Part shown: piece by piece, positions 21,230 to 30,105 of the stretch
How the letters are laid out: every line of letters begins with the position of its first letter
How positions within the stretch are numbered: position 1 is the first letter of the stretch
NCBI RefSeq assembly: GCF_017308985.1
Contig: NZ_JADWPE010000002.1
Coordinates: 1,054,001-1,118,000, forward strand
DNA length: 64,000 nucleotides
Source: Lysobacter changpingensis
Lineage (GTDB): Bacteria > Pseudomonadota > Gammaproteobacteria > Xanthomonadales > Xanthomonadaceae
Reading direction: 5' to 3'
Program-made: the position numbers and the translations under genes
The notes under the pieces: generated by a model
What the model was told of the DNA's origin: nothing
The model's input: the letters and a program-made list of their open reading frames with translations, nothing else
The model's database searches: none

Positions 21230-21985
21230 GTGGCAAATCCGTTCAGTCTGCAGGGCAAGGTCGCGCTGGTCACCGGCGCCAACACCGGTCTCGGCCAGGG
21301 CATTGCGGTGGCGCTTGCCGAAGCGGGCGCGGACATCGCCGCCGCCGGCATCCGGGCGCCGCGGGAGACGGAGGAAAAGGTGCGTGCGCTCGGCCGCCGC
21401 TTCGTCGCGATCGAGGCGAACCTGTCGAGCGTGGAGCCGATCGGACGCGTCGTGCGCGAAACGCTCGACGGCCTGGGCGGACTGCACATCCTGGTCAACA
21501 ACGCCGGTCTGATCCGTCGTGCCGACGCGGTGGATTTCACCGAGAAGGACTGGGACGACGTGATGAACGTGAACATCAAGGCCGCGTTCTTCATGGCGCA
21601 GGCCGCGGGCCGGCACATGATCGCCAGCGGCGGCGGCAAGATCGTCAACATCGCGTCGATGCTGTCGTTCCAGGGCGGCATCCGCGTGCCGTCGTACACC
21701 GCCAGCAAGAGCGGCATCGCCGGCATCACGCGCCTGCTCGCGAACGAGTGGGCGAACAAGGGCATCAACGTCAACGCGATCGCGCCGGGCTACATGGCGA
21801 CCGACAACACCGCGCAGCTGCGCGCGGACGAAGCGCGCAGCGCGGAGATCCTCGGCCGCATCCCCGCGGGGCGCTGGGGTACGCCGGCGGACCTGGGCGG
21901 CGCGGCGGTGTTCCTGGCGTCGAGTGCGTCCGATTACGTGAACGGCGCAATCCTGCCGGTGGATGGTGGGTGGCTGGCGCGCTGA
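21230..21985 (+). CDS. kduD: 2-dehydro-3-deoxy-D-gluconate 5-dehydrogenase
   Basis: A 251-residue short-chain dehydrogenase. The NAD-binding motif TGANTGLGQG lies near residue 16, NNAG near residue 88, and the catalytic set is Ser (ASMLS), Tyr and Lys (YTASK). It reduces DKII to 2-keto-3-deoxygluconate, which KdgK then phosphorylates. Adjacency to kduI identifies it as KduD rather than a generic SDR. The start follows a GGGGAG ribosome site. Confidence 0.92.
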   Translation: MANPFSLQGKVALVTGANTGLGQGIAVALAEAGADIAAAGIRAPRETEEKVRALGRRFVAIEANLSSVEPIGRVVRETLDGLGGLHILVNNAGLIRRADAVDFTEKDWDDVMNVNIKAAFFMAQAAGRHMIASGGGKIVNIASMLSFQGGIRVPSYTASKSGIAGITRLLANEWANKGINVNAIAPGYMATDNTAQLRADEARSAEILGRIPAGRWGTPADLGGAAVFLASSASDYVNGAILPVDGGWLAR

Positions 21986-22000
21986 GTACCGCGGTGCGCT

Positions 22001-22033
22001 TCCCCGAGTGCGCTTCGCTTACCCGGGCTACAA
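22001..22033. repeat. Half copy of the palindromic intergenic repeat
   Basis: Only the right arm (gtgcgcttcgcttacccggg) is present, between kduD and the cupin gene. It may be the scar of a deleted full element. Confidence 0.7.
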
Positions 22034-22062
22034 GAGCGTAGTTGCCGGAAGGGAGAGATGAC

Positions 22063-22497
22063 GTGAATCGACGCATCCGCTTCATCGCCCACGCATCGAT
22101 CGTTGCCACGTGCGTGACCACCGCCCACGCCGCCGAACCGCGCCGCGACTCCTACGTCGAGAATGCGCGCGACATCGCGGTGCAGCAACCCGGCCCGCAC
22201 GAAGGCGAAGGCACCACGACCGCCTACCCCTTCTTCGAACAGGCCGAAGGCTTCGACATCGTCTTCCGCCAGCGCGCACTGCATCCGGGCGCGACGATCG
22301 GCGAGCACCGCAACGACAAGGACGAGATCTACTATGTGCTCTCCGGCCGCGGCGAACTGCTGCTCGACGGCAAGCGGCGCGAGGTGGGCGCCGGCGACGC
22401 GATCCTCACGCGCGATGGCAGCACGCACGCGCTGATGCAGCGCGGCGATGAGGACCTCGTGATCATCGTCGTCTATCGCAGGCGCACGCAGCGCTGA
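22063..22497 (+). CDS. Exported cupin-domain protein, possibly KdgF-like
   Basis: The protein has 144 residues. Start GTG 22063 is chosen because AGGGAGA lies upstream; ATG 22058 is out of frame and closes at once. A signal peptide ends near TTAHAAE. The cupin core has GATIGEHRNDKDEIYYVLSG (motif 1 with His and Glu, Asn in place of the second His) and GAGDAILTRDGSTHAL (motif 2 with His). Cytoplasmic KdgF cupins accelerate ring-opening of unsaturated galacturonate to DKI, and this gene lies directly after kduI-kduD. The export signal and changed ligand make that assignment an inference. Confidence 0.7.
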   Translation: MNRRIRFIAHASIVATCVTTAHAAEPRRDSYVENARDIAVQQPGPHEGEGTTTAYPFFEQAEGFDIVFRQRALHPGATIGEHRNDKDEIYYVLSGRGELLLDGKRREVGAGDAILTRDGSTHALMQRGDEDLVIIVVYRRRTQR

Positions 22498-22633
22498 GGC
22501 GCATCCCGTGCGAAGTCGACGGTGAAGATGCCGTGAGGCGCGCGCACACGCGCATGAAGGCGGCCTTCATTCGCCCTGTCTTAACCGGCGCCGGACCAGC
22601 ATGAAGGCATCGTCCAGCGAAGGAGGCATGCCG

Positions 22634-22819
22634 ATGGCATCGAGCAAGCGCGAACTCATCGCCCCGAACGGCGACAAGCGTTACGTGCGTCGCGACGAGA
22701 AGGGACGCTTCAAGGAATCCGACGACGTCGGCCGCTCGTTGTCGCAGGATCGCCGCCGTCATTCCGACACCGAAGTGAAGTCCGGCCAGGGCGATCGCGG
22801 CGACCAGAAGCGTCGCTGA
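22634..22819 (+). CDS. Small charged conserved-type hypothetical protein
   Basis: A 61-residue, highly hydrophilic protein beginning MASSKRELIAPNGDKRYVRR and ending GDRGDQKRR. Start ATG 22634 is preferred over 22601 or 22628 because GGAGG is about 8 bases upstream of it. No membrane segment or signal is visible; Arg, Lys, Asp and Ser make up most of it, suggesting a disordered nucleic-acid- or protein-binding peptide. I do not recognise a function. A second small gene follows 10 bases later. Confidence 0.65.
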   Translation: MASSKRELIAPNGDKRYVRRDEKGRFKESDDVGRSLSQDRRRHSDTEVKSGQGDRGDQKRR

Positions 22820-22829
22820 GGCCGCACGC

Positions 22830-22988
22830 ATGAACGGACGCCAGATCGTCATCGCGATGGTGATCATCCTCGCCATCGCGGTGATCGCCTACATGTACCT
22901 GCACAGCCGCGAAGCGGCACCGCTGCAGGACCCTTCGCCGGATGCGACGACGACGTCGCTGGTGGTAATGCGCGACGCGACGGTGTGA
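22830..22988 (+). CDS. Small single-pass membrane protein
   Basis: A 52-residue frame from ATG 22830. Residues 5-24 are a continuous hydrophobic helix (IVIAMVIILAIAVIAYMYL), followed by a polar tail rich in Pro, Asp and Thr. It begins 10 bases after the preceding small gene, so the two are probably co-transcribed. The helix is convincing for a real membrane peptide, but no family is recognised. Confidence 0.55.
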   Translation: MNGRQIVIAMVIILAIAVIAYMYLHSREAAPLQDPSPDATTTSLVVMRDATV

Positions 22989-23003
22989 CCGGACGCATCG
23001 GCG

Positions 23004-24905
23004 TCATATCGCCACGCGCCGCCCGATCTCGATCAACCGGTTGTCGGGGATGCGGAAGAACGATGTCGCCGGCAGCGCGTTGCGCGTGAGGTAGGCGAAC
23101 AGGTGGTCGCGCCAGCGGGCCATGCCCGTGCGGTCGCCGGAAATCACGTCCTCGCGGCTGGTGAAGAACGTGGTCTGCATCAGGTCGAAGTGCAGGCCGT
23201 GGCCGCCGCAGGCTTCCAGCGCGCCGGGGACGTCCGGCGATTCGGCGAACCCGAAGCGCGCGCAGATGCGATGGAAGTCGTCCCCCTGCGAGTCGATGCG
23301 CACGCGCTCGTCCGGCGGCACATGCGGTTCATCCAGGATCACCACGGTCAGCAGCACGTTGCGTTCGTGCAGCACGCGGTTGTGCTTGAGGTTGTGCAGC
23401 AGCGCCTGCGGTGCGTAATCGGCATCGTTGGTCAGGAACAGCGCCGTGCCCGGCACGCGCGTCGGCGGATGCTCGCGCAGCGACTGCATGCACGGCCCCA
23501 GCGGCAGGCTGTCGCTGCGATTGCGCTGCGCCAGCAGCTCGCGACCACGACGCCAGGTGGTCATCACCACCAGCGCGACGACGCCCAGCAGTATCGGGAA
23601 CCAGCCGCCGCTGGCGATCTTCATCAGGTTCGCGGCGAAGAACGCCAGGTCCACCGCGAGCATCGCCGCGCCCAGCGGCACCACCACGCCCCACGACCAG
23701 CGCCACACCCGGCGCATCACCACGATCACCAGCACGGTGGTGGCGAGCATCGTCCCGCTGACCGCGATGCCGAACGCCGCGGCGAGCGCGGCCGAGGTGC
23801 GGAACCCCAGCATCGCCGCGAGCACCAGCAGCAACAGCAGGCCCGATACCAGCGGCAGATGGATCTGCCCGCGCACGCGTGAGGAGGTGTGCATCACGCG
23901 CATGCGCGGCAGGTAGCCGAGCTGGATGCACGCGCGGATCATCGAGTACGCGCCGGAGATCACCGCCTGCGAGGCGATCACCGTCGCGGCGGTCGCGAGC
24001 GCGATCATCGGGAACAGCCCCCACTGCGGCACGGTCCGGTAGAACGGCCGCATCGACGCGGAAGGATCGAGCAGCAGCACCGCGCCCTGGCCGAAGTAGC
24101 TCAGCAGCAGGCATGGCAGCGCGATCGCGGTCCACGCCACGCGGATCGGCCGCGCGCCGAAGTGACCCATGTCCGCGTACAGCGCCTCCGCGCCGGTGAG
24201 CACCAGCACCGTCGCGCCGAGCGTGGTGAATCCGGCGAAACCGTTGCGCTGGAAGAACTCCCACGCGTGCAGCGGATTCACCGCGACCAGCACCCGCGGC
24301 TGGCGCAGCATCGCGAAGAAGCCGAGCAGACCGATCGCGACCAGCCACGCCAGCATCACCGGGCCGAACACCGCGCCGACGCGTGCGCTGCCGAAGCGCT
24401 GCAACGCGAACAGGCCGAGCACGATCGCCACGCTCGTCGGCAGCACCCAGGGCGCGAGGCCCGGCGCGGCCACTTCCACGCCTTCGACCGCCGAGAGCAC
24501 CGACACCGCCGGCGTGATCACGCTGTCGCCGAAGAACAGCGCCGCGCCCGCGAGGCCCGCCATCACGACCCAGTTGCGACGGCGCGGATGCCGCATCAGC
24601 GACGAACGCGCGAGCGCGAGCAGCGCCATGATCCCGCCCTCGCCCTTGTTGTGCGCGCGCATGACCAGCAGCACGTACTTGAGCGAAACCGCGCCGACCA
24701 GCGCCCAGAACGCGAGCGAGACGACGCCGATCACGTTGGCCGGCGTCGGCCGCACGCCGTGCACGCCGAAGGCTTCCTGCATCGCGTACAGCGGGCTGGT
24801 CGCGAGGTCGCCGAAGACCACGCCGAGCGCGGCGAGCACGAGCGCGGGGAGCGCGGTGGACGGCGCTACCGGCGTGCTGTCGCTTGGGGTTTCGGCATTC
24901 CGCAT
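23004..24905 (-). CDS. kup: Kup-family potassium uptake transporter
   Basis: A 633-residue membrane protein of the KUP/HAK/KT family, which imports potassium with protons at low external K+. The N-terminal family motif GVVFGDLATSPLYA is at about residues 33-46, followed by about twelve membrane segments; GEGGIMALLALARSS and LYADMGHFGARPIRVAW are typical. A cytoplasmic tail of about 180 residues follows. Length is close to E. coli Kup (622). It stands alone between small genes and a repeat-rich gap. Confidence 0.93.
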   Translation of the reverse strand: MRNAETPSDSTPVAPSTALPALVLAALGVVFGDLATSPLYAMQEAFGVHGVRPTPANVIGVVSLAFWALVGAVSLKYVLLVMRAHNKGEGGIMALLALARSSLMRHPRRRNWVVMAGLAGAALFFGDSVITPAVSVLSAVEGVEVAAPGLAPWVLPTSVAIVLGLFALQRFGSARVGAVFGPVMLAWLVAIGLLGFFAMLRQPRVLVAVNPLHAWEFFQRNGFAGFTTLGATVLVLTGAEALYADMGHFGARPIRVAWTAIALPCLLLSYFGQGAVLLLDPSASMRPFYRTVPQWGLFPMIALATAATVIASQAVISGAYSMIRACIQLGYLPRMRVMHTSSRVRGQIHLPLVSGLLLLLVLAAMLGFRTSAALAAAFGIAVSGTMLATTVLVIVVMRRVWRWSWGVVVPLGAAMLAVDLAFFAANLMKIASGGWFPILLGVVALVVMTTWRRGRELLAQRNRSDSLPLGPCMQSLREHPPTRVPGTALFLTNDADYAPQALLHNLKHNRVLHERNVLLTVVILDEPHVPPDERVRIDSQGDDFHRICARFGFAESPDVPGALEACGGHGLHFDLMQTTFFTSREDVISGDRTGMARWRDHLFAYLTRNALPATSFFRIPDNRLIEIGRRVAI

Positions 24906-25020
24906 CGATCCGCGCTGCGTGGGCCTGGCGGCAGTACAGCGGAAGGGCGGTTACGATGGGATGTGGGAGGTGTATGGCGCTGCGTCCGCATGCGGATCAG
25001 TTCGCCGCGCTCTTGAGCCC

Positions 25021-25095
25021 CTCTCCCTGCGGCGGCGTAGAAGCCCCTCTCCCTCCTGCGACCGAAGGGAGTGCAGAGCTGGAGGGGTTGGGGTG
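25021..25095. repeat. Low-complexity cccctctccc-type repeats upstream of kup
   Basis: Two direct agcccctctccct units and inverted ggagggg partners lie in the 438-base gap between kup and the MscS-type channel gene. No gene is seen in the gap; the kup promoter should lie near its left end. Confidence 0.5.
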
Positions 25096-25178
25096 AGGGT
25101 CGGGGCGTGAGGACGTGCTCGGACTTGCGATGCTCGCTTCACGAAGGCAACGAACACACGCAGAAGAGAAGCAGCCTT

Positions 25179-25253
25179 TGTAGCCCGGGTAAGCGAAGCG
25201 CACCCGGGGCATCGGGCGCCTCCCCGGGTGCGCTTCGCTTACCCGGGCTACAA
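25179..25253. repeat. Palindromic intergenic repeat (REP-like)
   Basis: A near-identical copy of the element at 20101, with arms tgtagcccgggtaagcgaag and cttcgcttacccgggctaca and a similar spacer sequence (ggggcatcgggcgcctcccc). The close match of both arms and spacer implies recent copying or conversion between the two sites. Confidence 0.85.
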
Positions 25254-25343
25254 GAGCTGGGATGGGTTGGGTGAAGGCGTGCGACGCGGTGATCGGCCGT
25301 TGCCTGCGTTCCTGCTTTCAAGGGCGGGAACAGAAACAACAGC

Positions 25344-27866
25344 TCAGCCCGGCACCGCCCCACCCTCGCCGTCCGGAGCCTGATCGTCACGCCCAGCACG
25401 CCGCCCGCGCAACGCCTCCGCCGCCTCCTCCGACACCGAACGCAGGTGCAGATCCTGCTGCGGGAACGGCAACTCGATCCCCGCCTGGTTCAGCGCGCCG
25501 TACACGCGCGTGACCAGGTCGCTGCGGATCGTCGCGGAGTTGTCGTAGTCGTACGTCCACGCGCGGATGCCGAAATTCAGCGCGCTCGCACCGAAGCCCA
25601 GGAACAGCACCACCGGTTCCGGATTGGAGACGATCCCCGGCGTCTGCAGCGTCGCGTGATGCAGCAGCGCCGACAGTTTCGCCGGATCGGAGCCGTACGC
25701 CACGCCGATGTCCACGTCGAGCCGGCGGTTGCGGTCCAGCAGCGTCCAGTTGGTCAGCTTCTCCGACAGCAGCGTGCCGTTGGGCACCACCACGTCGGCG
25801 CCGTCGAAGGTCTTGATGGTCGTGGCGCGCATGCCGATCTCGCGCACGCGGCCGGACGTGCCGGTGATCTCCACCACGTCGCCCGGCTGGATCGGCCGCT
25901 CGAACATCAGGATCAGGCCGGAGACGAAGTTGTTCACCACGTTCTGCAGGCCGAAACCGATGCCCACGCCGAGCGCGCCGAACACGAACGCCAGCTGCGT
26001 CATCTTGAAGCCCGCCGCCGTCAATGCGACCAGCGCGCCGAGCAGCAGCACCGCGTAGTACGTGAGCGAGGCCACCGAGTTGCCCACGCCGCGCGGCAGC
26101 GACATGCGCGTGAGCACTTCCTCCTGCAACAGGTAGCGCGTGGCCTTCGCGGCCCAGAACGCGACGTAGATCGAGACGAAGAACACCAGCACGTGACCGA
26201 GGCTCAGCGAGAACTCGCCGACCTGGAACGAATGCGTGAGCACCGATTCGGCGACCGCGTACGCCGGCCGGAACACGCGGAACCGGTTCATGGTGAACAC
26301 GATCCAGCCGACGATCGCGGCGAAGGTCAGCACGCGCATGATCAGCGTGAGCAGCGGCGTCGCGTGCTCGCGCACCACGCGCAGGCGCGCCTGACCGCCG
26401 CGCGCGAGCAGCAACCGCAGCAGCGCGACGATCACCGTCATGCCCGCGTACAGCACCAGGCCGAAGTAGCCGCTGTCGATCACGCCGCTGTTGAGCATCT
26501 CGGCCAGCGAGACGTTACCGATCACGTTCGCGACGATCGACACCGCCAGCAGCACCACGCTCACCCAGGCGCCCACGTGCACCGCGCGGCCGAAGCCGTC
26601 GCGCAGCCACGCGTTGCGCTGCCGGCGCGCGCGCCACAGCAGCCACGACGTCAGCACCAGCGCGAGCGTGGCCAGGCCCAGGTGGTACCAGCGGTACACC
26701 AGCGCGTTGGCGAGGAAGAAGAACGCGATGCGGCCCAGCAGGTACAGCGCGGTGGCGACGTACGGCCACACGCCGAGCACCCGCCGGCCCTCCGGCGGCA
26801 GCAGGCGCAGCACCGGCACCAGCGCGACCAGCATCGCGAACTGGTGCGCGAGCAGCGGCGCATCCGGCTCGAACGCCAGCACGCCCATCATCGACAGCAG
26901 CAGCCACGCGGAGAACGGCCGCTGCAGCACGCGCGTGGTCGCGTCCAGCGGTTCGGGTTCGGCGCCGGCGCGCTCGGCCTCGCGTCGAGCCCGTCGCGCG
27001 CGCCACGAGAGCAGCAACAGCACCGGCAGCAGCAGCACCTGCAGGACGTGCAGCGCACGCTGGTTGCCGAAGTCGGACGCGCCGTATTCGGTGAGGAAAC
27101 GCGCCTCGATGCCCAGACCCTTGCGGATCGAGCTGATCGCATCGTCGGAATCGCCCGTCGGCTGCCGCGCGAGCCACAGCGGGGGCGAGTCGAAGCGGAT
27201 CAGGCGGCGGTCGATGTACTCGATCGCCTCGGCCACCGAACGCAGGCCGGTCTGGATGCGCGCATCGACCAGGTTCGCGCGGCGGCCGAGCGCGATCTGC
27301 CGGGCCAGCGGCGCGGACAGCGCCTGTTCGGCCGTCCTGAGTTTCGCGACCAGCGCATCCACGCGGCTGGCCAGCGCCGCCGGCAGGTTGCCGCCGCGCG
27401 CCTGCTCCTGCGTGGCTTCCCAGTCGGCGCGACGCTGCGCGAGCTGCGACGCGCTCTGCGCATAGGGCGCGGTCGCCGCGCGCATGTCGTCCTGCCAGCG
27501 CGCGAACAGGCGCGCGTCGAACTTCCAGTGGCGCTCGAAGCTTTCCAGCCGCATCACCGGCAGCTCGCGCAGCTCCCCGGGGCGGAACATCTTCGCCTTC
27601 TCGTCGACGGAGCGCGCGATGGCGTCGAGCCGCGGCGCGAGCTGCTCGCTCGGATCCTCCTCGCGCGCGCGCAGGATGATGGCTTCGGCGAAGCGCTCGT
27701 CGGCGTCGGCGCGCAGTGCGATGTCGGCGACGGCGACCGCGGCCGGTTCCTTCGGCGCGGGCGCGGTGCCCGGTACCGGCGTGGCGGCCTTGTCCTGCGC
27801 GAACGCCGGCGCGATGGCGAACGCCAGCGACAACAACGCACCCAGCCATCCCGTGGATCGACGCAT
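25344..27866 (-). CDS. Large MscS-family mechanosensitive channel
   Basis: An 840-residue protein. ATG 27866 is chosen because a signal peptide (ending near APAFAQD) starts there; an upstream GTG-type extension would spoil it. A long periplasmic domain of about 230 residues is followed by roughly ten membrane segments and the MscS core near residues 600-790. The pore helix is GALGVGIGFGLQNVVNNFVSG, preceded by AAGFKMTQL, and the beta domain reads RPIQPGDVVEITGTSG. This layout is that of MscK/MscM-like channels, which relieve turgor on hypo-osmotic shock. The C-terminal tail is acidic. Confidence 0.9.
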   Translation of the reverse strand: MRRSTGWLGALLSLAFAIAPAFAQDKAATPVPGTAPAPKEPAAVAVADIALRADADERFAEAIILRAREEDPSEQLAPRLDAIARSVDEKAKMFRPGELRELPVMRLESFERHWKFDARLFARWQDDMRAATAPYAQSASQLAQRRADWEATQEQARGGNLPAALASRVDALVAKLRTAEQALSAPLARQIALGRRANLVDARIQTGLRSVAEAIEYIDRRLIRFDSPPLWLARQPTGDSDDAISSIRKGLGIEARFLTEYGASDFGNQRALHVLQVLLLPVLLLLSWRARRARREAERAGAEPEPLDATTRVLQRPFSAWLLLSMMGVLAFEPDAPLLAHQFAMLVALVPVLRLLPPEGRRVLGVWPYVATALYLLGRIAFFFLANALVYRWYHLGLATLALVLTSWLLWRARRQRNAWLRDGFGRAVHVGAWVSVVLLAVSIVANVIGNVSLAEMLNSGVIDSGYFGLVLYAGMTVIVALLRLLLARGGQARLRVVREHATPLLTLIMRVLTFAAIVGWIVFTMNRFRVFRPAYAVAESVLTHSFQVGEFSLSLGHVLVFFVSIYVAFWAAKATRYLLQEEVLTRMSLPRGVGNSVASLTYYAVLLLGALVALTAAGFKMTQLAFVFGALGVGIGFGLQNVVNNFVSGLILMFERPIQPGDVVEITGTSGRVREIGMRATTIKTFDGADVVVPNGTLLSEKLTNWTLLDRNRRLDVDIGVAYGSDPAKLSALLHHATLQTPGIVSNPEPVVLFLGFGASALNFGIRAWTYDYDNSATIRSDLVTRVYGALNQAGIELPFPQQDLHLRSVSEEAAEALRGRRAGRDDQAPDGEGGAVPG

Positions 27867-27935
27867 CGCGCACTCCGGTGTTCTGGGCGGGAGTCTAGGG
27901 GAATTCGGGCTTCGCGCGCGCGCGTCCCGCCCTGC

Positions 27936-27958
27936 CCCTCTCCGCATGCGGGAGAGGG
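27936..27958 (-). terminator. Hairpin after the DUF885 gene
   Basis: CCCTCTCC at 27936-27943 pairs with GGAGAGGG at 27951-27958, loop of 7 bases, starting 11 bases beyond the stop at 27969. It lies before the MscS-type gene on the same strand, implying separate transcripts. No U-tract. Confidence 0.5.
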
Positions 27959-27968
27959 CGCGTCGGCA

Positions 27969-29789
27969 TTACTTGCGCTGCGTGCGGATCCAGTCGTCCA
28001 CCGACGCCTCCAGCACCGCCAGCGGCACCGCGCCGTTGCCGAGCACGAGGTCGTGGAAGGCGCGGATGTCGAAGCGGTCGCCCAGCTGGTCGCGCGCGCG
28101 TTCGCGCAGTTCGACGAACTTCAGGTGGCCGATCTTGTACGAACACGCCTGACCGGGCTGCACGAGGTAGCGGTACACCTCGCTGCGCACCTCGGACTCC
28201 GGCATGCCGGTGTGCGCGCGCATGTAGTCGATCGCCTGCTCCGGCGTCCAGCGCTTGCGGTGCAGGCCGGTGTCCACGACCAGCCGCACGGAGCGGAACA
28301 GCTCCGCGCGCAGGCGGCCCAGGTCGCCCCACGGATCGTCGCGGTACAGCCCCATCTCCGCCGCCAGCTGCTCGGCGTACAGCGCCCAGCCTTCGGTGAA
28401 CGCGCTGGGATTGAGGCTGCGGCGCAGCATCGGCAGGTCGGTCAGCGTCTGCGCGATGGCGATCTGGAAATGATGGCCGGGCGAGCCTTCGTGGTAGGTC
28501 AGCGTCGGCAGGCTCCAGCGGGTGTTCGCCTCCAGGTTGCCGAAGTTGACGAAGAAGATGCCCGGACGCGAGCCGTCCATCGCAGGCTGGATGTAGTACG
28601 CGCCGGGCGCGTTCGCCTCGGCCTCCTTCGGCACCGGGCGCACGTCCAGCGGCTGCGGCGGCGTGCGGCCGAAGTACTCCGGCACGTGCGGATCGAGCTT
28701 CGCGAGGTTGCGACGGATGTCGGCGATCAGCTCCGCGTGGCCGGCCCCGGTGTCCTCATACTGGAAGCGCGAGTCGGTCAGCAGCGCCGACATGCGCTCG
28801 CCGACGGTGCCCTCGTCGCGGTCCTGCGCGCGCAGGCGCGTGTCCATCTCGCCCTCGATGCGGGCGACTTCCGACAGTCCCAGCGCGTGGATCCGGTCGG
28901 CATCCATGTCGGTGCTGGTGTTCCAGCGCAGCGCGGCGTCGTAGAACGCGGCGCCGTCCGGCAGCGCCCACACGCCGCGATCGCCCGGCTTCTTCGCGAT
29001 CTCCTCGTCCAGGCGCGCGAGCAGGCGTGCGTAGGCCGGGTTGGCATCGTCGCGAACGGCCTGCACGGCCTGCCTGAGCAGCTCGGCGCGGCGCGGCTCG
29101 GGCACCTTCAGCGCGGCGAGCCTGGGTTCGAACGACGTCACCAGCGGGCTCTTCGCCGGATCGACCGAGATCAGCGCGCGGATCTGCGACGCCGCGCCTT
29201 CCATCGCGGTCTGCGGCGGCAGCACGCCCTGCTTCGCCTGCATGTCGAAGTTCGCGCGCACCTGGTCGATCTTCGTTTCCACCGCGTGCAGGCGCGAGAC
29301 GTACGACACCGCGCCGGCCTCGTCGCGCACGGGATGCTGGTTTTCGAGGAACCCCGGCAGCGACACCGGGATGCTGAAGAGCTGGTCGACGGCGTACGTC
29401 GAGGCGCCCGCCGGCAGCCATGCGGGCGTCCAGTCGGGTTTCATCAGGTCGATCTGGGTCTGGTAGAACCAGCTCAACAGCCCGTAATTCCAGCGCTCCT
29501 GGCCGGTGAGGCGCTTCGGATCGAAGTGCTTGAGCTCATCGAGGTTGCCCTGCATGCGCGCGCGCAGCTCGGCGCGGCGCGGCAGGCCGACGTCGGTGAG
29601 CTGGCCCGACAGGTCGATGCCGTCGCCCGACAGACCAAGCAGCGTGCGCAGCTCCGGGTTGCGCCGGACCTCCTCCATCGTCTGGCGGTCCATCATCGAG
29701 CCGACGGTTTCGGCCTGTTCGAAAGCGGCGACCGGCGAAGCCGCCGCGAGCGTCGCCGACAGCACCAGCGCGAGGGAAAGACGGGTCAT
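27969..29789 (-). CDS. DUF885-family metallopeptidase-like protein, exported
   Basis: The protein has 606 residues. ATG 29789 gives a clean signal peptide (TLAAASPVAAFEQ); the longer frame to 29960 only adds an Arg-rich artefact. The family motif YHEGSPGHHFQ lies near residue 430 and resembles a zinc site (HExxxGHH). Other family landmarks are LNPSAFTEGWALYAEQL and PGQACSYKIGHLKF towards the C-terminus. DUF885 proteins are full-length at about 600 residues; their substrates are mostly unknown, although peptidase activity is generally expected. It likely acts in the periplasm. Confidence 0.87.
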   Translation of the reverse strand: MTRLSLALVLSATLAAASPVAAFEQAETVGSMMDRQTMEEVRRNPELRTLLGLSGDGIDLSGQLTDVGLPRRAELRARMQGNLDELKHFDPKRLTGQERWNYGLLSWFYQTQIDLMKPDWTPAWLPAGASTYAVDQLFSIPVSLPGFLENQHPVRDEAGAVSYVSRLHAVETKIDQVRANFDMQAKQGVLPPQTAMEGAASQIRALISVDPAKSPLVTSFEPRLAALKVPEPRRAELLRQAVQAVRDDANPAYARLLARLDEEIAKKPGDRGVWALPDGAAFYDAALRWNTSTDMDADRIHALGLSEVARIEGEMDTRLRAQDRDEGTVGERMSALLTDSRFQYEDTGAGHAELIADIRRNLAKLDPHVPEYFGRTPPQPLDVRPVPKEAEANAPGAYYIQPAMDGSRPGIFFVNFGNLEANTRWSLPTLTYHEGSPGHHFQIAIAQTLTDLPMLRRSLNPSAFTEGWALYAEQLAAEMGLYRDDPWGDLGRLRAELFRSVRLVVDTGLHRKRWTPEQAIDYMRAHTGMPESEVRSEVYRYLVQPGQACSYKIGHLKFVELRERARDQLGDRFDIRAFHDLVLGNGAVPLAVLEASVDDWIRTQRK

Positions 29790-29963
29790 GCGCACTCCGT
29801 TTGCGCCGGGCGGCATGCCCGGCAAGGGCGACATCCTCGTTGCCAATCGCCGCCGCGTCGAGTACCTGCTGTGGCGCGAGTGGTGGGACGTGCGAAGCGG
29901 GGCGCGAGAAGTGAGAAGCGGGGAGCAGATCGGCTGCCTCGCCCGCTCCTCACGCCGCATCCG

Positions 29964-30053
29964 TCACCGCATGGCCCACGCCAGGCCCACGTACCCCGAT
30001 CGGACGTCGCCCGGCATGAAGTTCGCCTGGTCCTCGCCGGGCGCGTCGGCCAT
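29964..30053 (-). pseudogene. Possible 3' fragment of an outer-membrane protein gene
   Basis: A short frame reads MADAPGEDQANFMPGDVRSG then YVGLAWAMR and stops at 29964. The alternating hydrophobic end resembles the last strand of an outer-membrane beta-barrel. Nothing upstream in the frame supports a longer gene, so it may be the remnant of a deleted gene lodged among repeats. Weak evidence. Confidence 0.25.
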
Positions 30054-30105
30054 GGGGCGTGAGACTGGAGATTGGAAGAGCCGCTCACGTGAGTCGCCCT
30101 TTGCC

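Noticed and set aside
25446-30062. A 1538-codon plus-strand frame opposite the MscS-type and DUF885 genes
   Set aside because: Composition is His/Gln/Arg/Ala low-complexity typical of antisense frames at high GC, with no recognisable domain, while the minus-strand genes carry clear motifs.
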